DNA of 64,000 nucleotides from Ruminococcus sp. (GCA_017457155.1 JAFTHZ010000006.1:98820-162819), one strand, 5' to 3'. Counted from the first letter of the stretch, positions 8,714-17,632 are shown. Notes: a model not told the origin generated them from the letters alone. A program made the numbers and translations.

Positions 8714-8762
8714 TGTACTACTGTACTACCACAATAATACAGTTTTGGTAAACGTTTGTCAA
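8714..8762 (-). promoter_or_regulatory. Promoter and probable operator of the GntR/ABC operon
   Basis: Minus strand: -35 TTGACA (8757-8762), 17 bp, -10 TATTAT (8734-8739). Directly downstream, over the start site, lie two adjacent perfect copies of TGTACTAC (8714-8721, 8722-8729 on the plus strand), each containing a GTAxTAC core as expected for GntR-type binding. Confidence 0.75.
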
Positions 8763-8790
8763 TAGTTTCTGTAAAAAATATTCCGAACAA

Positions 8791-8820
8791 AAAAACAGCA
8801 GACACCTGAGCGCCTGCTGT
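8791..8820 (-). terminator. Second terminator downstream of the 5S gene
   Basis: Arms ACAGCAG/CTGCTGT with a 12-nt loop followed on the minus strand by seven T. It lies between the 5S terminator and the GntR promoter and insulates the two. Confidence 0.7.
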
Positions 8821-8831
8821 AAGTCAGAAAT

Positions 8832-8859
8832 AAAAAAAACGACCACCCTATTGGGTGGT
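8832..8859 (-). terminator. Terminator of 5S rRNA gene
   Basis: Perfect arms ACCACCC/GGGTGGT, AATA loop, then CG and eight T on the minus strand. Confidence 0.9.
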
Positions 8860-8867
8860 AGCTTTAA

Positions 8868-8984
<117 letters not shown>

Positions 8985-9021
8985 CTATTAATTTGTGTCG
9001 CTCTCTTGAAGCGACTCGTTT

Positions 9022-9050
9022 ATTATACTACCCCTTTTTGAAAAATGCAA
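9022..9050 (-). promoter_or_regulatory. Promoter of the orphan 5S gene
   Basis: Minus strand TTGCAT, exactly 17 bp, TATAAT. The start site would be near 9015, giving a leader of about 30 nt that holds a GTCGCT/AGCGAC hairpin, probably removed during maturation. Confidence 0.8.
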
Positions 9051-9127
9051 GTCTTTTTTTAAAATTTTTTTAATTTTTTTGAAATAGTAAAAAACTCGAC
9101 ACCTATTCCCAAAATTCGTCTTTATAT

Positions 9128-9156
9128 TTGACTAAACGATAAAATGATAGTATACT
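9128..9156 (+). promoter_or_regulatory. Promoter of the 9221 lipoprotein gene
   Basis: TTGACT, 17-bp spacer, TATACT, back to back with the 5S promoter across an AT-rich stretch. Confidence 0.7.
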
Positions 9157-9220
9157 GTATTAGTATAGTTATATATACCCGAGAAAATAACTCCACCAGA
9201 CTATATTACGGAGGTATAAT

Positions 9221-10789
9221 ATGTTTAAGAAATCATTGGCACTGGTTCTGGTTCTGATTATGAGCATCGGTATAGCAGTCAGCTTCAGCGGCTGCAAGGG
9301 CTCTGACGGAAACTACCCTGTGACAGTCGGACACACAAAAATCAAAGAAAAGCCCGAGAAGGTGGCTGTGCTGTCAGATAATCTGGCAGACATTATCACC
9401 TACATGGGCTTCAGCACACAGATATGCGCCAGAAGCAACGAGTGTACTCAGGAGGAGCTGGTGAAGTACATCACTTCCGTAGGCAGTGAGACCGCCCCCT
9501 CTGTTGACAAGATCGTGGCAAGCGGAGCTCAGCTTGTGCTTATTGACACTCCCCTCCCCGACGAGACCATTCAGGCTCTGGAGGATAAGGACATCCAGGT
9601 TATCCAGATGATCCAGCCCTCCACACTGGAGGAAATCTCCACAGTATACAACGCTATGGGAACTCTGCTGGGCGGAAATATTGACGGAAAGGCAAAGGCA
9701 ACAGCCGCCTACAACCGTCTCACAACCACCCTGACTCAGGCAGAGATGGAGGTGGAAAACTCCACCATCATCAAGCTTCTCTGCTATCTTTATTTAGACG
9801 AGAACAACAACCTCTGCTCCTACAACAGCACCACAAGAGAGGGACTTGTTCTGGACCGTGTATGCGCAACCAACGTTGCCTCCAACTTCCCCGACAAAAA
9901 TGTCCAGACACAGATTCTGGAGCTCTCTGACCCGGGATTCATCTTCTATGACAGTCAGGAGGTCCTTGACTATCTGACCAGCGAAAGCTCAGGTCTGTCT
10001 GATCTGTCTGCACTCACAGAGGGCAACGCCTACGAGCTGCCCAAGGAAGATCTCCAGCGTCAGGGTATGACTATGATAAACACCCAGAACTTCATCCTTG
10101 CTACAATGTTCCCCGAGAGTGTCAGCCTCAACAATGCCGAGGAGCCTACATCCCTGGCAGCTGACTACGGAATCACCATCACAGACGATATGTCTTTCAA
10201 CGTCGGCGCATCTGACCCTGCCATCAAGGCAGTCCAGCAGAGACTCATTGATCTGGGATATCTGGTACTGGATACAGACACCACCGACTACTACGGAGAG
10301 AAGACCTCCGCAGCTGTCAAGCAGTTCCAGACAGCAAACGATCTGGAAGCTGACGGAGTAGCAGGCAAAGAAACTCTGGACCTGCTCTTTATGTCTGACA
10401 CACTCTCCGTCGAAGGCAAGCCCGTCAAGCCACAAAGCAGCACCTCAGACAACACCGCTGATGACTCCGGCAATGATGATACAGAAAGCAATTCAACCAC
10501 TACACAGTCCTCAGAGACCATCCAGAGCGGAGACTACACAATCACCCTGTCTGCAGACAAGTCCTACGCTCCCGGCGATGATAACGAGGAAATCAAGGCA
10601 ATCCAGAACAGACTTGTAGAGCTTGATTACCTTATTCTTACCGACGGACCCGTTACTACCTACGGCCCCGGCACAGAGAATGCCATCAGCAACTTCCAGC
10701 TTGAGAACGGTATCGTAGCCACAGGTGTGGCAGACTATGACACCCTGAAGCTTCTGTTCAGCGACGAGGCTCTCCCCTATACCGAATAA
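9221..10789 (+). CDS. Lipoprotein: periplasmic-binding-like domain fused to two peptidoglycan-binding domains
   Basis: 522 residues. Signal peptide with lipobox SFSGC (Cys about residue 25); a class III binding-protein fold like BtuF/FepB/TroA at about 35-310 (KPEKVAVLSDNLADIITYMG, ASGAQLVLIDTPLP, a helical backbone, IKLLCYLYLDENNN); a first PG_binding_1 repeat at about 330-395 (VQQRLIDLGYL... VKQFQTANDLEADGVAGKETLDLL); a Ser/Thr/Asp linker (about 405-435); and a second PG_binding_1 repeat to the end (IQNRLVELDYL... ISNFQLENGIVATGVADYDTLKLL). No ABC permease lies nearby. It probably sits in the membrane outer leaflet and holds the wall. Whether it still binds a metal chelate is unknown. Confidence 0.88.
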   Translation: MFKKSLALVLVLIMSIGIAVSFSGCKGSDGNYPVTVGHTKIKEKPEKVAVLSDNLADIITYMGFSTQICARSNECTQEELVKYITSVGSETAPSVDKIVASGAQLVLIDTPLPDETIQALEDKDIQVIQMIQPSTLEEISTVYNAMGTLLGGNIDGKAKATAAYNRLTTTLTQAEMEVENSTIIKLLCYLYLDENNNLCSYNSTTREGLVLDRVCATNVASNFPDKNVQTQILELSDPGFIFYDSQEVLDYLTSESSGLSDLSALTEGNAYELPKEDLQRQGMTMINTQNFILATMFPESVSLNNAEEPTSLAADYGITITDDMSFNVGASDPAIKAVQQRLIDLGYLVLDTDTTDYYGEKTSAAVKQFQTANDLEADGVAGKETLDLLFMSDTLSVEGKPVKPQSSTSDNTADDSGNDDTESNSTTTQSSETIQSGDYTITLSADKSYAPGDDNEEIKAIQNRLVELDYLILTDGPVTTYGPGTENAISNFQLENGIVATGVADYDTLKLLFSDEALPYTE

Positions 10790-10802
10790 TCATAAAGAAA
10801 AA

Positions 10803-10842
10803 AACACACCGCTCTGAAATTCAAAGCGGTGTGTTATTTTTT
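10803..10842. terminator. Bidirectional terminator
   Basis: Arms AACACACCGCT/AGCGGTGTGTT with T-runs on both strands, between convergent genes. Confidence 0.88.
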
Positions 10843-10854
10843 TATCTTCGGGAC

Positions 10855-12060
10855 TTAACCTGCCATAACCTCGTTGTACTCCTCCTGAGTTACAACGTAG
10901 ATTACTCTGTCAACACGGGTTGTACGTTTGAGGTTATCCGTACATTTGTATGAGATAATATACCTGCCCTCTTTGTTGCAGGGGACGGCACCATCCACAT
11001 CAAAGCTGTCCTCCAGCTCGGCGCCACAGGTGTCGTATGCCTTGACTCCTGCATACACATCGAAGGTACTGTTGACTATTACATAGGCATCGTCAACTCC
11101 CTCAAAACGGGGACCTCTGTCCTTGTAGGGATTCTCGTCCGCGTCATCTGTAGGATCCCATGTCAAACTGGGAGAATTCTTTGTAAGTTCAAGAGAATCA
11201 GGCACACCCAGAGGATCATAATCGTCGGTATATGCAAACTTCACCTGCGTATTCTCACCGCAGTTGTCATATATCCATTTGGCATCAGCTACAGACATCC
11301 AGATGTTGTTGTCCGAGGACTCCGTGCCCAGGGCGTTATAATCCTCTGTCACAAGGGTAGCTGCAGCCTGATTTGTGTAGGGAGCAGAGCAAAAATAAAC
11401 ATCGTCTACCTCTGTGGCGTACTGGTGAAATCTTCCGTCAGAATCCTTATACCATCTGTGTTTTGTATCCTTCAAATAACAGGAGGTCTCTGCGTCTTTT
11501 GTGTCACCACCCACAGAGCAAGCCATAGCCCTGACAGGGATATTGTAGATACCCTTATCGTTATAGGTATATACCGTTACGCAACAGGTTTTTGTATTAA
11601 CAAAAATCGCGTAGGGAGTATTCATGCTTTCGCTACTGAAGTTCAGCTCTACCTTGGACTGATTGCCGATGATAGCTGTGCTCATGCTGACTTCCTTCTT
11701 CTGAGCCTCGGTCACCGTCAGCTCATAATCAATGCGAGCGCTGTTTGCATGGGCAGAAATCACAGTCTGGCCGGGAGAGAGGGCATCAACCCTGCCGTTA
11801 CTGTCAACAACCGCAACAGAGGGATTGCTGGATGTCCACTGAACTGCGTACTCATAGTCGATCTTGATGATCACTCCAAAGAAGGCATACTCACCAACCG
11901 CAAGCTCGTCATCATAGGAGCCCTTGGAGAATCCCATGGCCAGCGCCTCGTCCGCACTGGATATATCCTCGGGATAAGGCAGGGACACCTTGCAGGAGCA
12001 CAGGGTAATCATCATAACCAGAGCAATCAATAAAGCTGTGATGCTCTTTATTCTTTTCAT
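10855..12060 (-). CDS. Lipoprotein with BIG2-like domain and degenerate L,D-transpeptidase (YkuD)-like domain
   Basis: 401 residues. Lipobox LCSC (Cys 23); bacterial Ig-like BIG2 motif at about 70-115 (YAVQWTSSNPSVAVVDSNGRVDALSPGQ); then a YkuD-like region (FVNTKTCCVTVYTYNDKGIYNIPVRAMACSVG, later NIWMSVADAKWIYDNCGENTQVKF). The usual catalytic SHGC(I/V)R before the ADAxWIYD helix reads TESSDNNIWMS, so both His and Cys are lost; the protein is probably a non-catalytic wall-binding relative. A final Ig-like stretch closes it. ATG at 12060 was chosen: GGAGGT lies 9 nt upstream. Own promoter. Confidence 0.78.
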   Translation of the reverse strand: MKRIKSITALLIALVMMITLCSCKVSLPYPEDISSADEALAMGFSKGSYDDELAVGEYAFFGVIIKIDYEYAVQWTSSNPSVAVVDSNGRVDALSPGQTVISAHANSARIDYELTVTEAQKKEVSMSTAIIGNQSKVELNFSSESMNTPYAIFVNTKTCCVTVYTYNDKGIYNIPVRAMACSVGGDTKDAETSCYLKDTKHRWYKDSDGRFHQYATEVDDVYFCSAPYTNQAAATLVTEDYNALGTESSDNNIWMSVADAKWIYDNCGENTQVKFAYTDDYDPLGVPDSLELTKNSPSLTWDPTDDADENPYKDRGPRFEGVDDAYVIVNSTFDVYAGVKAYDTCGAELEDSFDVDGAVPCNKEGRYIISYKCTDNLKRTTRVDRVIYVVTQEEYNEVMAG

Positions 12061-12115
12061 AGTATACAAACCTCCAGATTCAGAGTTCGTCTGCAAATAG
12101 TCATTCTTATCATTT

Positions 12116-12144
12116 ATTATAATTCATTTTCATATACGTTGCAA
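12116..12144 (-). promoter_or_regulatory. Promoter of the YkuD-like lipoprotein
   Basis: Minus strand TTGCAA, 17-bp spacer, TATAAT. Confidence 0.7.
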
Positions 12145-12241
12145 GAATTTTTTATTGTTGTATACACATCCGCTCTCATTTATGATATAATTCAGAATAC
12201 AGATATTGAAATTGCCATAAACAGATAAAAGGTAAAGGATT

Positions 12242-13459
12242 ATGAACGAACAGAACTACTGCTCTGTCAGCAAAAAATGCAGCGGCTGTCAGCTCTCAAA
12301 TATGGACTACACCCGACAGCTCAAATACAAACAGAATCAGCTGAGGATAAGGTTCAACCGCCTATGCAGTCTCAACCGCATCATAGGCGCAGACTCCCCC
12401 ACAGCCTATCGCAACAAAGCCCAGTTTGTTTTCAGAAAGCTCAAGGGCAAGGTCCGTTGCGGAATATACCAATCCGCAGACAAAACCATAATCTTAACGG
12501 ACAGCTGTGCCTTGCATACTCCACAGCAGAACAGCACCGCCCGCACCCTGTGCAGGCTATTTGACAGCTTTCGGATAGAGCCTTACGACTTCTACCGCCA
12601 CACAGGCACCGTCAAAAGTGTCTTTGTGAGGCAGAGCTTTCATACAGGTGAGCTTATGGTAGTCATTGTCTGTGACAGCAACTCCCGCTTCCTGTCAAAG
12701 GATAAGTTCGTACAAGCACTGGTAAAAGAAGTCCCCGCTGTCGCCTCTGTTATACTCACCACCCACCGAGGCACCACCCTCCATCAGGGAGATAACCCCA
12801 AGGTTATTTACGGCTCCTCACACATAACGGACAGAATATGCGGACTCAACTTTATCATTAGCTACAATTCCTTCTTCCAGATAAATCCCAAACAAACGGA
12901 GAAACTCTACTCCACCGCCATCAGTATGGCAGACCTCACCCCTGAGGACACAGTTCTTGATGCTTACTGCGGTACGGGTACCATCGGGCTTGTGAGTGCA
13001 GGAAGCTGCAAGAAGGTATACTCCGTTGAGCTCAACGAAAACGCAGTCCGTGACGCCCGCAAAAACGCAAAACTCAACAGCATCTCAAATGCAGAGATCG
13101 TCTGTGCAGACTCAAAGGACTATATAGAATACCTGAGACAGGAAAACACACCCCTCAGCTGCGCGATACTTGACCCTCCACGAGCCGGCTGCAGCCGAAG
13201 CTTTCTGAACTCTCTCTCAGCACTGGCACCCGAGAGGATAGTATATATATCCTGCAACATAGATACACAGCTTAGGGATATACGATATATGATGAAGAGA
13301 GGCTACAAACCCATAAAGGCACAGGGAGTGGATATGTTCCCCTATACAAAGCACATCGAAAGCGTAGTGCTGCTGTGCAGGACTGATAAGGTCAAAGATG
13401 CTCAGTCACCCGAGAAAGATCAACAAAAGTCAAATAAAGACCCCCTCCCGAGGAGATGA
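12242..13459 (+). CDS. RlmD/RumA-like 23S rRNA (uracil-5-)-methyltransferase
   Basis: 405 residues. SAM-dependent RNA uracil C5 methyltransferase. Seen: an N-terminal Cys cluster (YCSVSKKCSGCQL) of the Fe-S type in RumA, SAM motif DAYCGTGTIGL (about 239-249), DPPRAGC (about 311-317), and the nucleophile motif YISCN (about 339-343; the usual following Pro is Ile). The N-terminal TRAM domain of longer family members is absent. First gene of a tight four-gene run with only 4 nt to the next start. RlmC/RlmD/TrmFO-like specificity cannot be told apart by eye. Confidence 0.88.
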   Translation: MNEQNYCSVSKKCSGCQLSNMDYTRQLKYKQNQLRIRFNRLCSLNRIIGADSPTAYRNKAQFVFRKLKGKVRCGIYQSADKTIILTDSCALHTPQQNSTARTLCRLFDSFRIEPYDFYRHTGTVKSVFVRQSFHTGELMVVIVCDSNSRFLSKDKFVQALVKEVPAVASVILTTHRGTTLHQGDNPKVIYGSSHITDRICGLNFIISYNSFFQINPKQTEKLYSTAISMADLTPEDTVLDAYCGTGTIGLVSAGSCKKVYSVELNENAVRDARKNAKLNSISNAEIVCADSKDYIEYLRQENTPLSCAILDPPRAGCSRSFLNSLSALAPERIVYISCNIDTQLRDIRYMMKRGYKPIKAQGVDMFPYTKHIESVVLLCRTDKVKDAQSPEKDQQKSNKDPLPRR

Positions 13460-13463
13460 TATT

Positions 13464-14063
13464 ATGACAAACAAAGAAAAAGCAAAGCCCAGCGGTTCAG
13501 CAGTATTTATGTACTGGGTCATAGGCATTACCGCTACCATAGCTGCGGTGAGTCTCAGCTTATATCACACAGACACCTACACAACAAGGTGGATATTCTG
13601 GACAGGCTTTGTATGCTTCACAATTATGTACCACCTGTGGATGAGAATAATAATGGGTAATGTGACAAAACTCTGGAACCTCACCTACACAGGAAGATGG
13701 TTCCAAGAGAAGCGCTTTGAGAAAAAGCTCTACAAGATCCTGAGAGTAAAGAAATGGAAAAAATCAGCTCTGACCTACAACCCCGAGCTGTACAACGTCA
13801 AAGAAAGAACCATGACACAGATAGCTGATGCCACCGCAAAAGCTGAGACAGACCACTGGATCAACGTGCTCATCTCATTTTCAACACTGCTGTTTGCGCT
13901 GGTATGGGGACATCCATGGCTTCTGCTGATTTCTGCTGTGGCAGCGGCACTGTTTGACTCACAGTTCATTGTTATTCAGCGATACAACCGTCCGCGACTT
14001 CAAAGACTCATAGAGAAAGAATCCTTCCGTCAGAGCAGAAGAGTCGCCTCAAAAACCCTATGA
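13464..14063 (+). CDS. Small membrane protein resembling CrtO-type glycosyl-diaponeurosporenoate acyltransferases
   Basis: 199 residues: two N-terminal membrane segments (about 14-34 and 42-64), a basic motif RFEKKLYKILRVKKWKKSALTYNPE (about 86-112, split here over the text), and two C-terminal membrane segments (about 133-175). The KLYK-x-LRVKKWK pattern is the hallmark of the CrtO-like acyltransferase family; no carotenoid genes are near, so the true substrate is probably different. Start at 13464 is set by GAGGAGATGAT upstream; the frame is open further 5' inside the methyltransferase gene. Overlaps bioY by 4 nt. Confidence 0.75.
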   Translation: MTNKEKAKPSGSAVFMYWVIGITATIAAVSLSLYHTDTYTTRWIFWTGFVCFTIMYHLWMRIIMGNVTKLWNLTYTGRWFQEKRFEKKLYKILRVKKWKKSALTYNPELYNVKERTMTQIADATAKAETDHWINVLISFSTLLFALVWGHPWLLLISAVAAALFDSQFIVIQRYNRPRLQRLIEKESFRQSRRVASKTL

Positions 14064-14605
14064 AGAACAAGACCCTCTCCATAGCCTATATACCTCTTAT
14101 GGCTGTTGTCATAACCCTCTGTGCATGGATAACAATCCCCTTCGTCATACCTTTCACCCTGCAAAGCTTCGGGGTATATATGACGCTTAGACTCCTTGGC
14201 GGAAGAAACGGCACCCTTTCCATCCTGCTTTACATTCTCATGGGAGCAGTCGGGTTGCCTGTGTTCTCCTCCTTCGGAGCAGGCATAGGATACATACTGG
14301 GCCCCACAGGAGGCTATCTTATGGGCTTTCTCTTGTGCGGACTCATCTATCTCCTATATGAAAACCTCCGTCAAAAAATCTCCTCGGACCTGCCCTTCCT
14401 GCTGGCAGGAACCGCCACGTACTATTTATGCGGCACCCTGTGGTATATGACAGTCACTGCTCACAATGGAGATTCCATAGGAATACTGCCTGCAGCAGCG
14501 ATATGCATCCTACCCTATATTCTGCCTGATATGCTGAAGCTTCTGCTGGCAATAAGGCTATCCACAAAAATCAAAAGGACTATCTCTTATGAACAAAACT
14601 CTTAA
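14060..14605 (+). CDS. bioY: Biotin transporter BioY
   Basis: 181-residue substrate-specific (S) component of an ECF-type biotin importer. Six hydrophobic segments; family hallmarks ITIPFVIPFTLQSFGVYM near the start and GAVGLPVFSSFGAGIGYILGPTGGYL in the middle (about 53-82, ligand-binding face). It starts inside the preceding gene (ATGA overlap) and its end is overlapped by the next gene. BioY can act alone or with a shared ECF module (EcfAAT), which is not in this window. No biotin operator was recognised upstream. Confidence 0.95.
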   Translation: MKNKTLSIAYIPLMAVVITLCAWITIPFVIPFTLQSFGVYMTLRLLGGRNGTLSILLYILMGAVGLPVFSSFGAGIGYILGPTGGYLMGFLLCGLIYLLYENLRQKISSDLPFLLAGTATYYLCGTLWYMTVTAHNGDSIGILPAAAICILPYILPDMLKLLLAIRLSTKIKRTISYEQNS

Positions 14606-15140
14606 TCATTTTCTGACAATCACAAAGCATCGCCACAAGGTTATAAGGCACTGTTTCAAGGCAGGAATAGGCTTTCAGGGACTGTTTCATGACCTGTCAA
14701 AGTACTCCCCTGCAGAGTTCATTGTAGGCGCAAAATACTATCAGGGAAACAAAAGCCCCAACGAAGAGGAGCGCCGACTCTACGGCTACTCAAAAGCCTG
14801 GATGCACCACAAAGGCAGAAACCGCCATCACTTTGAATACTGGACAGACTATAACCCTCAGCGCAGGGTTGTAGAACCTGTGAAGATGCCCTACAAATAT
14901 GTAGCGGAAATGTTCTGCGATCGTGTTGCTGCCAGCAAAATATACAACTCAGATGCCTACAAGGACTCTGACCCTCTCAACTACTTTCTCAAGTCAAAAG
15001 CCTCCCGCTTCATACATCCTGAAACTTCAGACGAATTGGAACAGCTTTTGGTTATGCTGAGCGAAAAGGGCGAAGAGGAAACCTTCCTGTATCTTAAAAA
15101 CAGAATCAAGGCAGAAAAAAACTCCGTACAACAAAGATAA
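14589..15140 (+). CDS. DUF5662 family protein (HD-like)
   Basis: 183 residues, soluble. A conserved pattern HRHKVIRHCFKAGI, then GLFHDLSKYSPAEF (His-Asp pair at about residues 33-34) and WMHHKGRNRHHFEYW matches DUF5662 proteins common in Firmicutes and their phages; the His/Asp arrangement suggests an HD-type metal-dependent phosphohydrolase fold, not shown. Starts 17 nt before the bioY stop, so it is the last gene of the rlmD-like/CrtO-like/bioY run. Confidence 0.82.
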   Translation: MNKTLNHFLTITKHRHKVIRHCFKAGIGFQGLFHDLSKYSPAEFIVGAKYYQGNKSPNEEERRLYGYSKAWMHHKGRNRHHFEYWTDYNPQRRVVEPVKMPYKYVAEMFCDRVAASKIYNSDAYKDSDPLNYFLKSKASRFIHPETSDELEQLLVMLSEKGEEETFLYLKNRIKAEKNSVQQR

Positions 15141-15236
15141 CCCCTGCTGAATAAGTAAACCTATTGTTTTTTTGCTGTATTTTTTTCGACAAATATGTGC
15201 AATAATACAGACTTTCGACACAATGCGTAAACTTCG

Positions 15237-15265
15237 TTGACAAAGGAATTTATTTGAGATAAAAT
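15237..15265 (+). promoter_or_regulatory. Promoter of the 15302 gene
   Basis: TTGACA, 17-bp spacer, TAAAAT, about 36 nt before the ATG. Confidence 0.75.
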
Positions 15266-15301
15266 AATTAAACCCCATAAACATCAGGGAAGTGACAATT
15301 A

Positions 15302-16369
15302 ATGAAAATTTATCGCCGTGTTTTTTCAACGGTTCTTTGTATATTAATGTGTATTATCTGTATGTTCTGTGCAGGTGCTGAGGGGAACACCACCTCCTAC
15401 GAGCTGGAGGCACTGGGTATGACCATTGATTTCCCCAACACCATGTCGGTCAAGACTCAGGACCTGGCAGAGGGAATCCATCTGGAGGCTACCACTCAGG
15501 ACGGCCAGCTTACCATCTCTGTCACTATGGAGATTACCCCCAAGAGCGAGGAGATATACAGCTTCACACAGCTGACCGAAGAGGACCTGCAGGACTACAG
15601 AGAGAAGATGCTCACTGAGGAAGAGTACATCGAGGGCAACATCACCCGTCGTGGCGAGGGCAAGGACACCATCCCCTACCTTGATTTCTACTGCAAGTCC
15701 ACCACCCAGATGAACGTAAACGTCTACAGACGTCAGAGCGTGACCCTCATCAATGGTATGCTCATCACCATTGAGTCCCAGTCCTTCGGAGACGACATAA
15801 ACTCTGACGAGCTGCTGCTCATTGAAAACGCTCTGCAGAGCATCCACTTCTCAAACATCCGCAGCACAGCTCCCAAGAAAACCAACATCGGACTTATCAT
15901 CACCCTCATTGTTGTGGGACTTCTGGTGCTGGCCATAGCCTTTGTGACACTGTCCTACTTCATGGGTAAATCCAGCGTCAAGAGAAAGCACGAGGCATCC
16001 CGCGAGCGAAGACACAAGGCTCAGAAAAACAACTACGATGTGCTTCGTAATGCTGATGAGACAAATCGCCGACTGGACAAAATCGGCGGATACAAATCCA
16101 GCAAGGATTACTTTGACAGCAACTTCGGCGCTGATGAGTCCGACGCCATCTCCTCAGCCCCCGCTGAGAAAAGACCCCGCTCAACCTCATCCGCAGGCAA
16201 GCACTCATCCGCAGGCACAGCCTTCACACACATGGGATACTTCTTCAAAAACGTGAAGAAAGAAGTATCAAAGAATAAAAAGAAGTCTGCAAAATCATCT
16301 CACAGATATGCAAAAAATACCAAAGGCCGCAGACAAAGCCGTGACTATGATGTGTTCAGAGACAGATAA
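15302..16369 (+). CDS. Single-pass membrane protein with basic cytoplasmic tail, unknown function
   Basis: 355 residues: signal peptide (about 1-26), an exported domain (about 30-185: YELEALGMTIDFPNTMSVKT, QSVTLINGMLITIESQSFG; the layout recalls PsbP/DUF-type lipocalin-like proteins but no family is firm), one membrane helix (TNIGLIITLIVVGLLVLAIA, about 198-220), and a strongly basic Lys/Arg/Ser-rich cytoplasmic tail to the end (KNVKKEVSKNKKKSAKSS). The tail could bind nucleic acid or acidic lipids. Own promoter and a perfect terminator; monocistronic. Confidence 0.85.
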   Translation: MKIYRRVFSTVLCILMCIICMFCAGAEGNTTSYELEALGMTIDFPNTMSVKTQDLAEGIHLEATTQDGQLTISVTMEITPKSEEIYSFTQLTEEDLQDYREKMLTEEEYIEGNITRRGEGKDTIPYLDFYCKSTTQMNVNVYRRQSVTLINGMLITIESQSFGDDINSDELLLIENALQSIHFSNIRSTAPKKTNIGLIITLIVVGLLVLAIAFVTLSYFMGKSSVKRKHEASRERRHKAQKNNYDVLRNADETNRRLDKIGGYKSSKDYFDSNFGADESDAISSAPAEKRPRSTSSAGKHSSAGTAFTHMGYFFKNVKKEVSKNKKKSAKSSHRYAKNTKGRRQSRDYDVFRDR

Positions 16370-16388
16370 ATTTATTTTATAGAATTAT

Positions 16389-16422
16389 CGCCGTTCATTT
16401 TTTTATGAACGGCGGTTTTTTT
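16389..16422 (+). terminator. Intrinsic terminator
   Basis: Perfect arms CGCCGTTCAT/ATGAACGGCG followed by eight T. Confidence 0.92.
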
Positions 16423-16433
16423 AGGCATTTTAC

Positions 16434-16462
16434 TTGACTATAATTTAACAAAGTAATATAAT
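16434..16462 (+). promoter_or_regulatory. Promoter of serC-serA
   Basis: TTGACT, 17-bp spacer, TATAAT. The leader of about 75 nt has one small hairpin (CACAGC/GCTGTG, 16507-16523) but no recognised riboswitch. Confidence 0.7.
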
Positions 16463-16546
16463 TATAACCTATAGTGTATAAATCATTTATATAACTTAAT
16501 TACTGCACAGCTTACTGCTGTGTGACAATACGAAAGGGTGTCAGTT

Positions 16547-17632
16547 ATGTCAAGAGTTATTAATTTTTCCGCAGGTCCTTCTGTTCTGCCTGAGGCAGTT
16601 CTGAAGATTGCAGCCGAGGAGATGCTGGATTACAAGGGCAGTGGCCAGTCCGTTATGGAAATGTCCCACCGCAGCAAGGTATATGACGGCATCATTAAGG
16701 AGGCTGAGGCTCTCCTGCGCGAGGTAATGGAGATTCCCGACAATTACAAGGTTCTCTTCCTTCAGGGCGGCGCATCATCTCAGTTCGCTATGGTTCCCCT
16801 GAATCTTATGAACAAGTCAGGCAAGGCAGACTACGTTGTTACAGGTCAGTGGGCAAAGAAGGCAGCCAAGGAAGCTGCACGCTACGGCAATGTTAACATC
16901 GTTGCTTCCTCTGAGGATAAGACTTTCTCCTATATCCCCAAGCTGGATAAGTCCACCTTCACTCCCGATGCAGACTACTTCCACATCTGCATGAACAACA
17001 CAATCTACGGTACAGTTTACAACGAGCTTCCCGATACAGGTGATGTTCCCCTGGTTGCAGATATTTCTTCCTGCATCCTCTCCCGCAAGATTGATGTAAG
17101 CAAGTTTGGCGTACTGTATGCAGGTGCACAGAAGAACATGGCTCCCGCAGGTCTGACCATCGTTATCATCCGCGAGGATCTCATCGGCAACGCTCAGGAG
17201 ATCACCCCCACAATGTTCAACTACCAGACACACGCAGACAACGGCTCTATGTTCAACACTCCCCCCTGCTACACCATCTACATGGCTAAGCTGGTTCTCG
17301 AGTGGGTCAAGAACGAGATCGGCGGTCTCGACAAGATGTATGAGCTCAACCAGAAGAAGGCTGACCTGCTCTACAACTTCCTCGACAACTCCAAGCTCTT
17401 CAAGGGCACAGTTGTTAAGGAGGACCGTTCACTCATGAACGTTCCCTTCATCACAGGCGACGCTGACCTGGACGCAGAGTTCATCAAGGCTTGCACAGAC
17501 GCAGGCATCGTAAACATCAAGGGTCACCGCTCAGTTGGCGGTATGCGTGCTTCTATCTACAACGCTATGCCCATCGAGGGTATTGAGAAGCTTATCGAGG
17601 TTATGAAGGAGTTTGAAGCAAATCATGTATAA
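16547..17632 (+). CDS. serC: Phosphoserine aminotransferase
   Basis: 361 residues, PLP-dependent fold type I; converts 3-phosphohydroxypyruvate and glutamate to phosphoserine and 2-oxoglutarate. Seen: INFSAGPSVLPEAVL at the start, FLQGGASSQFAMVPLNL (cofactor loop), the PLP lysine in YAGAQKNMAPAGLT (about residue 195), and KGHRSVGGMRASIYNA near the C-terminus, all typical of SerC. ATG at 16547 with AAAGGGTG 6 nt upstream was preferred over an in-frame GTG at 16538. Overlaps serA by 8 nt. Confidence 0.97.
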   Translation: MSRVINFSAGPSVLPEAVLKIAAEEMLDYKGSGQSVMEMSHRSKVYDGIIKEAEALLREVMEIPDNYKVLFLQGGASSQFAMVPLNLMNKSGKADYVVTGQWAKKAAKEAARYGNVNIVASSEDKTFSYIPKLDKSTFTPDADYFHICMNNTIYGTVYNELPDTGDVPLVADISSCILSRKIDVSKFGVLYAGAQKNMAPAGLTIVIIREDLIGNAQEITPTMFNYQTHADNGSMFNTPPCYTIYMAKLVLEWVKNEIGGLDKMYELNQKKADLLYNFLDNSKLFKGTVVKEDRSLMNVPFITGDADLDAEFIKACTDAGIVNIKGHRSVGGMRASIYNAMPIEGIEKLIEVMKEFEANHV

